From an uncultured Bacteroidales bacterium (GTDB taxonomy: Bacteria; Bacteroidota; Bacteroidia; Bacteroidales; Paludibacteraceae): 64,000 nt of DNA. The DNA lies in the NCBI GenBank assembly GCA_900542355.1, contig UQNE01000013.1:22517-86516 (forward strand). Direction: 5' to 3'. The position numbers and the translations under genes are program-made. How positions within the stretch are numbered: position 1 is the first letter of the stretch; each line of letters opens with the position of its first letter. Of the stretch, positions 43,042-51,696 are shown one piece after another. The notes beneath the pieces are model-generated. The model ran no database searches. It saw only the letters and a list, made by a program, of their open reading frames with translations, and was not told the DNA's origin.

Positions 43042-44463
43042 TTAGCGGGTGAGGTCGGTATAGCGGCGGAGATTGACACGGTAGGAGATGAGTGCGTCGG
43101 TGAGGTTGTTTTGGGCTTGGAGCAGAGTGGTCTGCGCCGTGAGCAGGTCGGTAATGGTGCTCATTCCTGCCCGATAATTGAGCGAAGAAAGGCGATAATT
43201 CTCCTTAGCAATATCCAATGCATGTCGGTTTTCGCCCACCAAGAGATAGGACTCTTGCATTTTATCGTACGCCTGCTGCGTGCGGAGAGTGAGCATCTCA
43301 TTCATCTGCGACTGCTGCAAGCGCGCCTGCTCCACGGCAAGGTTGTTCTCTCTGATTTTATGCCCGGTCTCCCACCAGCCTGTAAGCGGCACGGACACCG
43401 ATACAAAGACGGCACCATTGCCTGTTTTGCTACCCAGCCCATCACGCAAGATATTCGCCTGCAGGTTGCTGTACCCATAGTGCGCTCCTACCGCCACTTG
43501 GGGCAGTGCGTCGGCAATATCCATTCGGCGTTGCAACTGCGCTGCCCGCACTTGCAACCCCAGCAAAGAGGATTCGGGCGAATCGAAACCGGCAGAGAGA
43601 GCGGGAATAGCAAGGAGTGTATCGATGGTTATGGGCGACAGGCGGAGACTATCTGCCTTGCGACTGTCCGCTGTGGGATAGACCGACTGATAGAGGGCGC
43701 GCTTGGCAAGAGAGAGCCCGTTGCAGAGTTGAATCTGCGTGCGCTGTATCTCCGACTGCCGCAATTCGACCTGCAGTAGGTCGGTCTGCAAGGCAAGTCC
43801 GGCATTGACAGCCACTTGCACAGTGCGATGAACAGTATCGAGGAGAGCCGTAACTGCTTGGAGAGTGCGCTGTTTCTCAGTCAATCCGACCACAAGCCAG
43901 TAACTCTCCTCGACCTGCTCAATCAAGTCGCGCTCGGTGATTTGCGTTTGTAGTTGCGCCGCCTGCACCCCCACTTCCGCCAATTGATTTCCCGCAACGA
44001 TTTTTCCGCCCATATAGACCGGTTGCAGAGCGGTTACGCCCACTTGGTAGCCATACTGAAACAGGGATAGATTGTTTTCCAACCCCAAGGCGGCACCATA
44101 GTTGCCATATAGCGTAGCAAGCAAATCGCGCACCGAAGCATTGCCAATGTCGTCGATACCGACCTCTACCATCGGATATAAACTATGGTAGCCCACTGCC
44201 GTGGCTTTCACTTGCGGGAAATACTTGGTAAACGCCTGATTTTTCACTTGTTGTGCCTTATCCACATCCAAGCGAGCGGACTGCAGTTGCTTATTGTTGC
44301 GTTGCGCTAACGAGAGGCACGAATCGAGCGTAAGAACGGAATCGGTTGGGTATGGAGTTGTATCGGGCAACGAGGTAAGCGGAGTATTGGTCTGCGCCGT
44401 TACGAGGACGACAGACAAGCACAAAGCGATAACGGAAAAGATATTTCGATAAGTCATATTCAT
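43042..44463 (-). CDS. TolC-family outer-membrane efflux protein
   Basis: This encodes 473 residues. A signal peptide (core NIFSVIALCLSVVLVTA) is followed by LTLDSCLSLAQRNNKQLQSA, the hallmark start of the first TolC helix. The pattern repeats in the second half with LREN-type helices (KIRENNLAVEQARLQQSQMN) and ends in STITDLLTAQTTLLQAQNNL. It would form a trimeric channel through the outer membrane with an RND or ABC pump. No pump gene is next to it; ogt lies 26 bp upstream in the same direction and may share the transcript. Confidence 0.9.
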   Translation of the reverse strand: MNMTYRNIFSVIALCLSVVLVTAQTNTPLTSLPDTTPYPTDSVLTLDSCLSLAQRNNKQLQSARLDVDKAQQVKNQAFTKYFPQVKATAVGYHSLYPMVEVGIDDIGNASVRDLLATLYGNYGAALGLENNLSLFQYGYQVGVTALQPVYMGGKIVAGNQLAEVGVQAAQLQTQITERDLIEQVEESYWLVVGLTEKQRTLQAVTALLDTVHRTVQVAVNAGLALQTDLLQVELRQSEIQRTQIQLCNGLSLAKRALYQSVYPTADSRKADSLRLSPITIDTLLAIPALSAGFDSPESSLLGLQVRAAQLQRRMDIADALPQVAVGAHYGYSNLQANILRDGLGSKTGNGAVFVSVSVPLTGWWETGHKIRENNLAVEQARLQQSQMNEMLTLRTQQAYDKMQESYLLVGENRHALDIAKENYRLSSLNYRAGMSTITDLLTAQTTLLQAQNNLTDALISYRVNLRRYTDLTR

Positions 44464-44489
44464 ACAGGGAAAAGATACTAAGTAGTTGA

Positions 44490-45032
44490 TTATCTATCGG
44501 TTGGAATGTAACTATGCTCTAATTGGAGCAGATACTGCTTTGCGGACAATCCGCCTGCATAGCCCGTAAGTGTACCGTTTTTGCCAATGACACGATGACA
44601 TGGTACAAAAATAGAGAGGGCGTTTGCTCCGACTGCATTCGCCACTGCCCGTACCGCATCGGGACGACCGATACGCTCAGCCAACTCGGAGTAAGAGATA
44701 GTGACAGCGTAGGGGATTGTGCGCAACTCAGACCATACAAGTTGCTGAAAATCAGTGCCGATACCATAGATTAGAGGAATATCAAAAGCGGTGCGCTCAC
44801 CTGCGAAATAAGCGTTGAGTTGGTCTGCTGCTCGGGCAAGAATATCGGAAGGACGCTGCTCAACGGAGGCAGAATAATGGGCTTGGAGTGCGTGTAGATT
44901 ACGCAAGCCATGCTTCTGCTCCACCCAATCGCAAAGACAGAGTTGCTCACAATACGCACCAAGCAGCAACTCGCCACAAGGTGATGGAAACGGCTGAATT
45001 TCAATATAATTATTTGCAGGCCGGTGGGGCAT
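44490..45032 (-). CDS. ogt: Methylated-DNA-protein-cysteine methyltransferase
   Basis: This encodes 180 residues. The active-site block is FVPCHRVIGKNG with the acceptor Cys, preceded by GRPDAVRAVANAVGANALSI and followed by LTGYAGGLSAKQYLLQLE. The winged-helix arginine region and Tyr (YAVTISYSELAERIG) are present. It repairs O6-alkylguanine by suicidal transfer. The N-terminal domain is of Ogt length with no Ada-type regulatory domain. It has its own promoter. Confidence 0.94.
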   Translation of the reverse strand: MPHRPANNYIEIQPFPSPCGELLLGAYCEQLCLCDWVEQKHGLRNLHALQAHYSASVEQRPSDILARAADQLNAYFAGERTAFDIPLIYGIGTDFQQLVWSELRTIPYAVTISYSELAERIGRPDAVRAVANAVGANALSIFVPCHRVIGKNGTLTGYAGGLSAKQYLLQLEHSYIPTDR

Positions 45033-45071
45033 AACACAATCTATTCTCTTGCAGACAAGTTATTCACGATG

Positions 45072-45103
45072 CAAAAGTACGGAATTTTTGTGATACCTGC
45101 AAG
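45072..45103 (-). promoter_or_regulatory. Promoter of ogt
   Basis: The -7 box TACTTTTG is at 45072-45079 and a -33 CTTG at 45100-45103, 20 bp apart, on the minus strand. Confidence 0.65.
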
Positions 45104-45217
45104 AAAAGCACTTACAAAAGTGTAAATTCATATCTTTACTTAGCAGAACCGACCATAAAACCGCCCGACAATACAACGGCATTGGCAGGCGGATTTATTG
45201 CTATTTTTGCAAGACGG

Positions 45218-45391
45218 TCAATCCGGGAACTGCTCGGCGAGTTGGCGTAGGCAAGCCGCACAGAGGCAATCAGAACAGTGTTCGCGTATGTATGTGCGTG
45301 CGCGAGGCGAAAGGGCGATGCCTACACATTGGCAGTGGATATCGTGGGTGCAAACGAAGGCGGCACCGCAGCGAGGACAAGTCTTATTCAT
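45218..45391 (-). CDS. Small cysteine-rich CWC-type protein
   Basis: This encodes 57 residues, from ATG 45391 to TGA 45218-45220. It opens MNKTCPRCGAAFVC, continues with CQCVGIALSP and ends HCSDCLCAACLRQLAEQFPD. The spacing of the cysteines (CPxCG, a later CxC, then C-x2-CLC-x2-CL) is that of the cysteine-rich CWC family, small proteins thought to bind zinc. No signal peptide. It lies 61 bp downstream of the endonuclease gene on the same strand and may share its transcript. Such short genes are easily missed. Confidence 0.8.
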   Translation of the reverse strand: MNKTCPRCGAAFVCTHDIHCQCVGIALSPRARTYIREHCSDCLCAACLRQLAEQFPD

Positions 45392-45452
45392 CTGATAATC
45401 TATTTGTTAGTGTCGATAGACCCTATAAATTTACGCAGACAAGTATATCTGT

Positions 45453-46493
45453 CTATTCGTTCGTATTGATAAGCATACCCATCAGGTTGTACTCTACCCC
45501 ATCGCGAATGATGATGATCTGCCCATTGCGTAGCACTTTGCGGGCAGCGGGTGTGGAAGCAGTCACGAGGTCAGTAGATATTTCGGAACAAGGGCAACCG
45601 GCTTTTGCCTCATCGTCGAGCGAAAGATAATCGTCATCGTAGGTGTTTTTCAGGAGAGATAAATCTACCATTTGTCCTTTGCGGTTGCCCCATATATACT
45701 CCACCAAGCAGGGATAGTCGATAAACGGATTGCGGTTGTGCTGAAAATCGCTAACGGCGTCCATGCGTTTGAGTTCCTTCTCGGAGACGGGGTCTTGGCG
45801 ATGCCATTGGAGCAGAACTTGTATTTCCCAATCGCGGAACTCGAGGTAGGAGTCGTTGCGCATAGCATACTTGCTGCCGACATCTTTGTTGTCGAGGCGC
45901 CATGTAAGTTCCTCGCCATAGCAGGTAGCCATATAGAAATAGGCGCGTGCAAAATCGCCTTTGTACTCATCTTTGGGTTCAAATACCCAGAAAGTTTCAC
46001 CCTCGTAAGTTGCCTTTCCGACACGAAGCGAACCTGTTTTTTCGGGGTCTTTGATGTCGGTAGTAGGTACACCCAATGGGTAGTTGCTCCGCGAGGAGTT
46101 GGCCACGGAATTAGAAGGATTGAGGTGGTAACAGTCTTCGTAGGCATCGTTTTTGGTGCCACCCCACCACGACTTTGCGAACGAATGCTCAATGTTGCAG
46201 CCCGAAGCCACTGCCCCCAGGGAGGAGAGTTTCTGCCACGAATCGCAATACATATCGATACAATAGCCGTTGTCATCACGGTCGGAATAGAAGAATACGC
46301 CCCAAGTGCAGCCTGCTCCGCTGCCATAGGGGATGACGGTGTGTTTGCGAATACAGGCCGATAGGGTAGATTTGAGTTCGGCATCGTGCTTGCCGTTGAT
46401 ACGATCGTAGTAGCCCGCAGGCATCGACTCTGCCATTGCCCATAGTGGAAAAGCACATAGCAAAAGGAGGAAAGATGATTTTGTGTGATTCAT
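45453..46493 (-). CDS. Secreted endonuclease I family nuclease with short C-terminal tail motif
   Basis: Start set at ATG 46493 (MNHTKSSF), giving 346 residues; the longer frame crosses the promoter. A signal peptide (core FLLLLCAFPLWAMA) precedes the endonuclease I domain. CNIEHSFAKSWWGGTKNDAY has the catalytic His, with DCYHLNPSNSVANSSRSNYP as the metal-binding part, and FARAYFYMATCYGE follows. It would degrade extracellular DNA or RNA. After the domain, the last 30 residues carry KVLRNGQIIIIRDGVEYNLM and GMLI, the tail shared with three other exported proteins here. Confidence 0.88.
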   Translation of the reverse strand: MNHTKSSFLLLLCAFPLWAMAESMPAGYYDRINGKHDAELKSTLSACIRKHTVIPYGSGAGCTWGVFFYSDRDDNGYCIDMYCDSWQKLSSLGAVASGCNIEHSFAKSWWGGTKNDAYEDCYHLNPSNSVANSSRSNYPLGVPTTDIKDPEKTGSLRVGKATYEGETFWVFEPKDEYKGDFARAYFYMATCYGEELTWRLDNKDVGSKYAMRNDSYLEFRDWEIQVLLQWHRQDPVSEKELKRMDAVSDFQHNRNPFIDYPCLVEYIWGNRKGQMVDLSLLKNTYDDDYLSLDDEAKAGCPCSEISTDLVTASTPAARKVLRNGQIIIIRDGVEYNLMGMLINTNE

Positions 46494-46544
46494 ATTTTCG
46501 GTAGGTTGTGTTTCTGCAATGACGCAAATGCGTCTTTGCCGATA

Positions 46545-46576
46545 CAAAGGTAAGTGTTATTTCTGACATAGGCAAA
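46545..46576 (-). promoter_or_regulatory. Promoter of the endonuclease I gene
   Basis: The -7 box TACCTTTG is at 46545-46552 and TTTG at 46573-46576, 20 bp apart, on the minus strand. Confidence 0.75.
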
Positions 46577-46770
46577 TAAAAAAGGGGAAATTGTCTGATT
46601 TTGTGGATCATAGAGTGAGTTCTATCGCCACACTGCACGCCTTGTGTGCAAGGTGATAGAATGTCAATTTGGCTTTGCATTTTATACTGATTATAAAATC
46701 GAGCGGTATTTGGCACGTATTTTGCGGCTTGTTGAAACAAAAATAGAATATATTTAACAACATAATAAAA

Positions 46771-48195
46771 ATGACTATGTTTAAGAAAGTTTTTGGCGTT
46801 GTAGTGTCTTTGTTGCTGACACTCAACGCGATGGCGGATGTTTTTATAGCAGACGGTATAGCGTACAATATACTATCGGATGCCGATAAGACAGTGGAAG
46901 TAACCAATACAGGAGACCCTACAAATAATTACCCCAAACTCACGAGGGCTGTTATTCCCGCTACTGTTACATACAACAATATCCCCTATACCGTAACGCG
47001 TATCGGTGACCATGCTTTGTATTATGCCAATAATTGGCAACAAGGTGGGCTTCAGTATGTAGAACTACCTAAGACAATCACAGAAATTGGACAACACGCG
47101 TTCACAGGTCTAACAAGTCTAACCAATTTTGTTGTAGCCACAGACAATCCCACATACAAAGCAATAGATGGCATCATCTTTACAACAGACGAGAAAGAAT
47201 TAGTCGCTTATCCCGCTGGAAAAGAATACACATTTTATAATATTCCACAAGGCGTTACAAAAGTAGCCGATTGTGCGTTTGCCTCATGTTATCACCTTCA
47301 GAAACTTGTCATCCCTAATTCTGTTACAAATATAGGCTTTGAAGCATTTTATTTCCAACCTAGTCTCACAACAATATATTGCTATGCAGAAGTACCTCCT
47401 ACCTTGGGTGCTACTGTATTCTCTGAAACCGGTACACAAAATGTATTTGTACAAAAATCATCCATTGCAGCCTACAAGGCAGCAGAGCAATGGAAAGATC
47501 ACAACATACAAAACGGCACAATCTCGTTGGATGAGAACAGCAGCGAAACGGCTACGCAATTAAGTACACTGCAAGGTGAGTATGTGTATGCAGAACTAAA
47601 TCGTTCCTTTGTCGCCGATGGGGCGTGGTACACGCTGTGCTTGCCGTTTGCGCTGACGGAAGAGGAAGTGGAAGAGGCATTTGGCGAGTGCGAACTGATG
47701 AAACTAAACTACTCGCAAAAGCAAAGCGATGATCTGCTGTATGTGCATTTCAGCAGCGTAAAGACCATTGAAGCCGGTACACCGTATCTGTTCCGCCCTG
47801 CTGAGAATGTGGATAACCCTGTATTTAAGGGCGTTACAATAGATGCACAAGCCTCAACGGAAGTAGCGCCGACAGACGGATTAGTGAAAATGACAGGTAT
47901 CTATTCTCCCACGGAGGTACCTGCAGACAAATGGTATCTTGGTCCTAACAACACGCTCTATCAGCCGCAAGGGACGGTTCGGAGCAAAGGATTCCGTGCT
48001 TACTTTGAGTTAGCACAATCGCTTGACGCACAGAAGATTCGCGCTCGCGTGGTGATGAACGGACAAGTCTCCACGGACATGGATCTTGTACCCGCTGACA
48101 GCGATACTACGGTACAAAAGATAGTAGAGAACGGACACATCTACATCCTGCGCAACGGTGAGCGATATGATGTAACCGGTATGCGAATAAACTAA
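46771..48195 (+). CDS. BspA-like leucine-rich-repeat surface protein with short C-terminal tail motif
   Basis: This encodes 474 residues. A signal peptide (core FGVVVSLLLTLNAMA) is followed by LRR_5-type repeats (about 40-235): VELPKTITEIGQHAFTGLTS, IPQGVTKVADCAFASCYHLQ and VIPNSVTNIGFEAFYFQPSL. The C-terminal half is a beta-rich region (about 270-440, AELNRSFVADGAWYTLCLPF). The final 27 residues, KIVENGHIYILRNGERYDVT then GMRIN, match three other tails here. BspA-like proteins bind host matrix or other bacteria. Met3 (46777) is an equally good start. A 40-codon gene follows 114 bp on. Confidence 0.87.
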   Translation: MTMFKKVFGVVVSLLLTLNAMADVFIADGIAYNILSDADKTVEVTNTGDPTNNYPKLTRAVIPATVTYNNIPYTVTRIGDHALYYANNWQQGGLQYVELPKTITEIGQHAFTGLTSLTNFVVATDNPTYKAIDGIIFTTDEKELVAYPAGKEYTFYNIPQGVTKVADCAFASCYHLQKLVIPNSVTNIGFEAFYFQPSLTTIYCYAEVPPTLGATVFSETGTQNVFVQKSSIAAYKAAEQWKDHNIQNGTISLDENSSETATQLSTLQGEYVYAELNRSFVADGAWYTLCLPFALTEEEVEEAFGECELMKLNYSQKQSDDLLYVHFSSVKTIEAGTPYLFRPAENVDNPVFKGVTIDAQASTEVAPTDGLVKMTGIYSPTEVPADKWYLGPNNTLYQPQGTVRSKGFRAYFELAQSLDAQKIRARVVMNGQVSTDMDLVPADSDTTVQKIVENGHIYILRNGERYDVTGMRIN

Positions 48196-48309
48196 CTAAA
48201 AAACGGATAGTTGGAACGACCTTTTGTGGAACACCACACAAGACCAAAACGCTTATCAAACAACAAGGATTAAACAATGTTGAACCATAATACAAAAACA
48301 GACAGAACT

Positions 48310-48432
48310 ATGAAACCCTATATCAAACCAAGTACGGAGGTAACTCGCTATGAATCTGAGTCAGTACTCTATTCGGTCAGCAGCAATGCGGGCATAGGTG
48401 TAGGCGGATACGGCGATTACGACCCGCGCTAA
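48310..48432 (+). CDS. Putative 40-residue peptide gene
   Basis: The ORF runs from ATG 48310 to TAA 48430-48432. The product starts MKPYIKPSTEVTRYESESVL, continues YSVSSNAGIGVGG and ends YGDYDPR. It has no signal peptide. A Lys/Pro-rich start, an acidic helix and a Gly-rich C-terminus recall short unannotated peptides I know from Bacteroidales, often near exported proteins, which begin MK-x-Y-x-x-P-x-x-x-V. The ATG follows an A-rich segment like those before local genes, and a terminator lies 57 bp after the stop. Whether it is expressed, and whether it is a modified peptide precursor, cannot be told. Confidence 0.5.
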   Translation: MKPYIKPSTEVTRYESESVLYSVSSNAGIGVGGYGDYDPR

Positions 48433-48488
48433 CCTACGCCGAACAGGCTACGCTACCCATAGCAAAAAAAGAGAATAGAATAGAAAGG

Positions 48489-48522
48489 AAAGGACTGCCC
48501 AAGCGATTGAGCAGCCCTTTTA
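48489..48522 (+). terminator. Terminator after the small peptide gene
   Basis: AAAGGACTGC (48489-48498) pairs with GCAGCCCTTT (48511-48520) with one mismatch, followed by a short T-rich run. It would end transcripts of the LRR gene and the peptide gene. Confidence 0.75.
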
Positions 48523-48642
48523 TTGTGGACAAAAGCGAAGGGCTAAAGCGAAAGGGCTAAGAGGGGGAGGAAATTCATCTAAGAATTGGAAGTTTGAAAG
48601 TAATACCTACTCACTTGCCAACCTACGAACCAAGGTACTAAC

Positions 48643-48679
48643 AAAAAGAGGGCGTCTGTGACTTGTGCCAGACGCCCTC
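48643..48679 (-). terminator. Terminator of the rimP-nusA-infB operon
   Basis: On the minus strand GAGGGCGTCTG (48669-48679) pairs with CAGACGCCCTC (48648-48658) around a 10-nt loop, and TTTTTG follows. Confidence 0.9.
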
Positions 48680-48727
48680 CTTATTTACTTTTCCACAGGA
48701 ATAACCTTGGGATAAGATGCGAATAAT

Positions 48728-51553
48728 TTAGAGTGTTTTTGCCACCTCTACTTGCTCGAAGGTCTCGATGAGGTCGCCTGCAATGATGTCGTTGAACGAC
48801 TTGATGCTCAGACCGCACTCGGTATTAACACCGGCTTCTTTGATGTCGTCCTTACCATGCTTGAGCGAAGAGAGTTCGCTTGTTTGGATGACGATACCGT
48901 CACGAATGACACGGCATTTATTACCTCGTTTGACCTTACCCTCACGCACGATACAACCGGCAATGGTACCCACTTTGGAGATGTGGAAAGTCTGCAACAC
49001 CTCGAGCGTAGCGGTAATTTCCTCCTTGATTTCGGGCGAAAGCATACCTTCCATAGCGGCTTTGACCTCCTCGATTGCATCGTAGATGATGGAGTAGATA
49101 CGGATATCCACTTCCTCAGAATCTGCCATCTTGCGTGCAGTAGAAGTAGGACGGACATTGAAGCCGACGATGATAGCATCGGACGCAGCCGCCAAGAGGA
49201 CATCGCTATCGGAGATAGCACCTACGGCACCATGGATGACATTAACCTGAATATTTTCGGTAGAGAGTTTGAGCAGCGAGTCGGTAAGTGCTTCAACAGA
49301 GCCATCGACATCACCTTTGACGATGATATTGAGTTCCTTGAAATCACCGATAGCCAGACGGCGTCCGATCTCCTCCAAACCGACATGTTTCTTGGTACGA
49401 ATCGACTGCTCGCGTTGGAGTTGCTCACGCTTGTTGGCAATCTCGCGTGCCTCTTGCTCGGTAGGCATCACATTGAATTCATCGCCTGCCTGCGGCGCAC
49501 CATTCAGACCAAGAATCGTACACGGTTCGCCCGGAAGCACCTCTTTGATTTTCTGTCCGCGCTCGTTGAACATCGCTTTGACCTTACCATGGAAAGTACC
49601 GGCGAGTACTACATCGCCCATGTGGAGCGTACCATCGGAAACAAGGAGCGTAGCCACATAACCACGACCTTTGTCGAGCGAAGACTCGATGATAGAACCT
49701 TTGGCACGGCGTTTCGGATTGGCTTTGAGGTCGAGCATCTCTGCCTCGAGCAGCACTTTCTCGAGCAACTCGAAGACGCCATCACCTTTCTTAGCGGAGA
49801 TCTCTTGGCACTGATACTTACCGCCCCAATCCTCAACCAAGATATTCATATTGGAGAGTTGCTCCTTAATCTTATCGGGGTTAGCACCGGGTTTATCGCA
49901 CTTGTTGATAGCAAATATCATCGGTACACCCGCAGCCTGTGCATGGTTGATTGCCTCAATAGTTTGGGGCATGACGGCATCGTCGGCTGCGATGATGATG
50001 ATAGCAATATCGGTAACTTTCGCACCACGGGCACGCATAGCGGTGAAGGCTTCGTGTCCCGGGGTATCGAGGAAGGTGATACGCTGTCCGTTCTTGAGTT
50101 GAACATTGTAGGCACCGATGTGCTGGGTAATACCACCTGCCTCACCGGCGATAACATTGGTGTTGCGGATATGGTCGAGCAACGATGTCTTACCGTGGTC
50201 CACATGTCCCATGACGGTAACAATCGGGCAACGCGGTTCGATGTCGGCATCGTTGACCTCCTCGTCAGCATTGAGTTCTTCCACCACATGCGCACTGACA
50301 TACTCGGTGGTAAAGCCAAACTCCTCAGCCACCAGGTTGATGGTTTCGGCGTCGAGACGCTGATTGATACTAACGAACATACCGAGCATCATACAGGTGC
50401 TGATGACCTTGGTAACCGGCACATTCATCATCACGGCAAGGTCGTTGGCAGTAACGAACTCGGTGAGTTTGAGCACCTTAGATTGTGCTTGTTCTGCCTC
50501 CTTCTCGTGTGCTACTTTCTCGCGTTCGAGTTCGCGTCGTTCGCGTTTGTACTTGCTGGTATTGGTTTTACCTTTTTGCCCCTGCAGACGCTGGATAGTC
50601 TCTTTAATCTGACGCTGTACTTCCTCGTCATCGACCTCCACTTTTACGCCTTTTTTCTTGGTTGCAGGCTTGCCTTTTTGGTTGCGGGCATCGTTGATGT
50701 CCACCTTGCTTTGCTTGATACGCTCGCGTTTGCGTTTCTCGGTAGCCTGCTGATTTTGCTGATTTTGTTGTTGCTGGCGTTCTTGGCGCTCTTTGCGTTT
50801 CTCCTCCTTGGTTTTCTTGGTGGGGTGCGTCGATTGGTTGATACTGTTCAAGTCGATTTTCCCGACTACCTTGGGGGCATTTTTCAGCACCGGTTTCTCG
50901 AGGCGGAATATCTCCGGCTTCTGCGGTTGTTCTGCGGGTTTATCAGCAGGCTGACTGTCGGTCTGCTTAGCCGCATTGGCTTTGGCTTTTTGCTCCGTAG
51001 CCTTGCGCGCATCGGCCTCTGCTTTGGCTTTGGCACGCGCTTCCTCTTGCGCTTTTGCTTTCGCCTCAGCCTCGGCCTCGGCTTGCGCTTTGCGCTCAGC
51101 CTCTTGGCGTTCTTTCTCCTCGCGTGCTATGCGCTCTGCTTTCGCTTTGGCCGCCGCTTCTGCCTCGGCTTTGATGCGTGCGACAGCCTCGGCTTCGGCC
51201 TTGGCTTTTGCTTCGGCTTCCTCTTTGGCTTTACGGTCGGCATCAAGGTCGATCTTGCCCACTACCTTAGGTTGCGGAACCTCGGTGGGGATATGCTTGG
51301 GTTCAGGCTTCTTCTCAATAGAAGCCGTCTGCGGCATTTCGCGCTCTTGGCGTTGTTGCGCCCTGCGTTCTGCTTCGAGTTTGAGTGCCATATCCTTATT
51401 GAATTCTTTCACGAGAAGCAGATACAGTTCGTCATCAATACGGATATTAGGGTTAAGACCATCGATCTCCTTGCCATGCTTTGCACAGAAAGTTACGGCG
51501 GTCGCCATACCGATATTGAGTTCTTTACAAGCCTCGATAAGTTTTTTTGCCAT
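48728..51553 (-). CDS. infB: Translation initiation factor IF-2
   Basis: This encodes 941 residues. The N-terminal IF2_N fold is seen in KKLIEACKELNIGMATAVTF. A long Lys/Glu/Ala-rich linker (about 75-330) follows, then a second IF2_N copy (VTANDLAVMMNVPVTKVIST) and the GTPase domain: G1 is GHVDHGKTS from Gly449, then DTPGHEAFTAMRARGAKVTD and NKCDKPGA. IF-2 places initiator tRNA on the 30S subunit. The linker is longer and more repetitive than in E. coli. It is third in the rimP-nusA-infB operon, 143 bp after nusA. Confidence 0.97.
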   Translation of the reverse strand: MAKKLIEACKELNIGMATAVTFCAKHGKEIDGLNPNIRIDDELYLLLVKEFNKDMALKLEAERRAQQRQEREMPQTASIEKKPEPKHIPTEVPQPKVVGKIDLDADRKAKEEAEAKAKAEAEAVARIKAEAEAAAKAKAERIAREEKERQEAERKAQAEAEAEAKAKAQEEARAKAKAEADARKATEQKAKANAAKQTDSQPADKPAEQPQKPEIFRLEKPVLKNAPKVVGKIDLNSINQSTHPTKKTKEEKRKERQERQQQQNQQNQQATEKRKRERIKQSKVDINDARNQKGKPATKKKGVKVEVDDEEVQRQIKETIQRLQGQKGKTNTSKYKRERRELEREKVAHEKEAEQAQSKVLKLTEFVTANDLAVMMNVPVTKVISTCMMLGMFVSINQRLDAETINLVAEEFGFTTEYVSAHVVEELNADEEVNDADIEPRCPIVTVMGHVDHGKTSLLDHIRNTNVIAGEAGGITQHIGAYNVQLKNGQRITFLDTPGHEAFTAMRARGAKVTDIAIIIIAADDAVMPQTIEAINHAQAAGVPMIFAINKCDKPGANPDKIKEQLSNMNILVEDWGGKYQCQEISAKKGDGVFELLEKVLLEAEMLDLKANPKRRAKGSIIESSLDKGRGYVATLLVSDGTLHMGDVVLAGTFHGKVKAMFNERGQKIKEVLPGEPCTILGLNGAPQAGDEFNVMPTEQEAREIANKREQLQREQSIRTKKHVGLEEIGRRLAIGDFKELNIIVKGDVDGSVEALTDSLLKLSTENIQVNVIHGAVGAISDSDVLLAAASDAIIVGFNVRPTSTARKMADSEEVDIRIYSIIYDAIEEVKAAMEGMLSPEIKEEITATLEVLQTFHISKVGTIAGCIVREGKVKRGNKCRVIRDGIVIQTSELSSLKHGKDDIKEAGVNTECGLSIKSFNDIIAGDLIETFEQVEVAKTL

Positions 51554-51696
51554 GCGAAATATGTGGGTTTTAGGGGTTAAAAAATTGTTGTTTATTTATC
51601 CGGGACATCATAGAAAGACTATACACTCCCGGAAGAAAAGACTGCCATTGAGGTCTATAGGCATACGAGCCTACAGAGCCTCTATAGTATTGTAGA

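Noticed and set aside
48752..51580. A 942-codon open frame antisense to infB
   Set aside because: It mirrors the infB codons over its whole length, has no domain and a biased composition. Long antisense frames are expected opposite such a Lys/Glu/Ala-rich gene.
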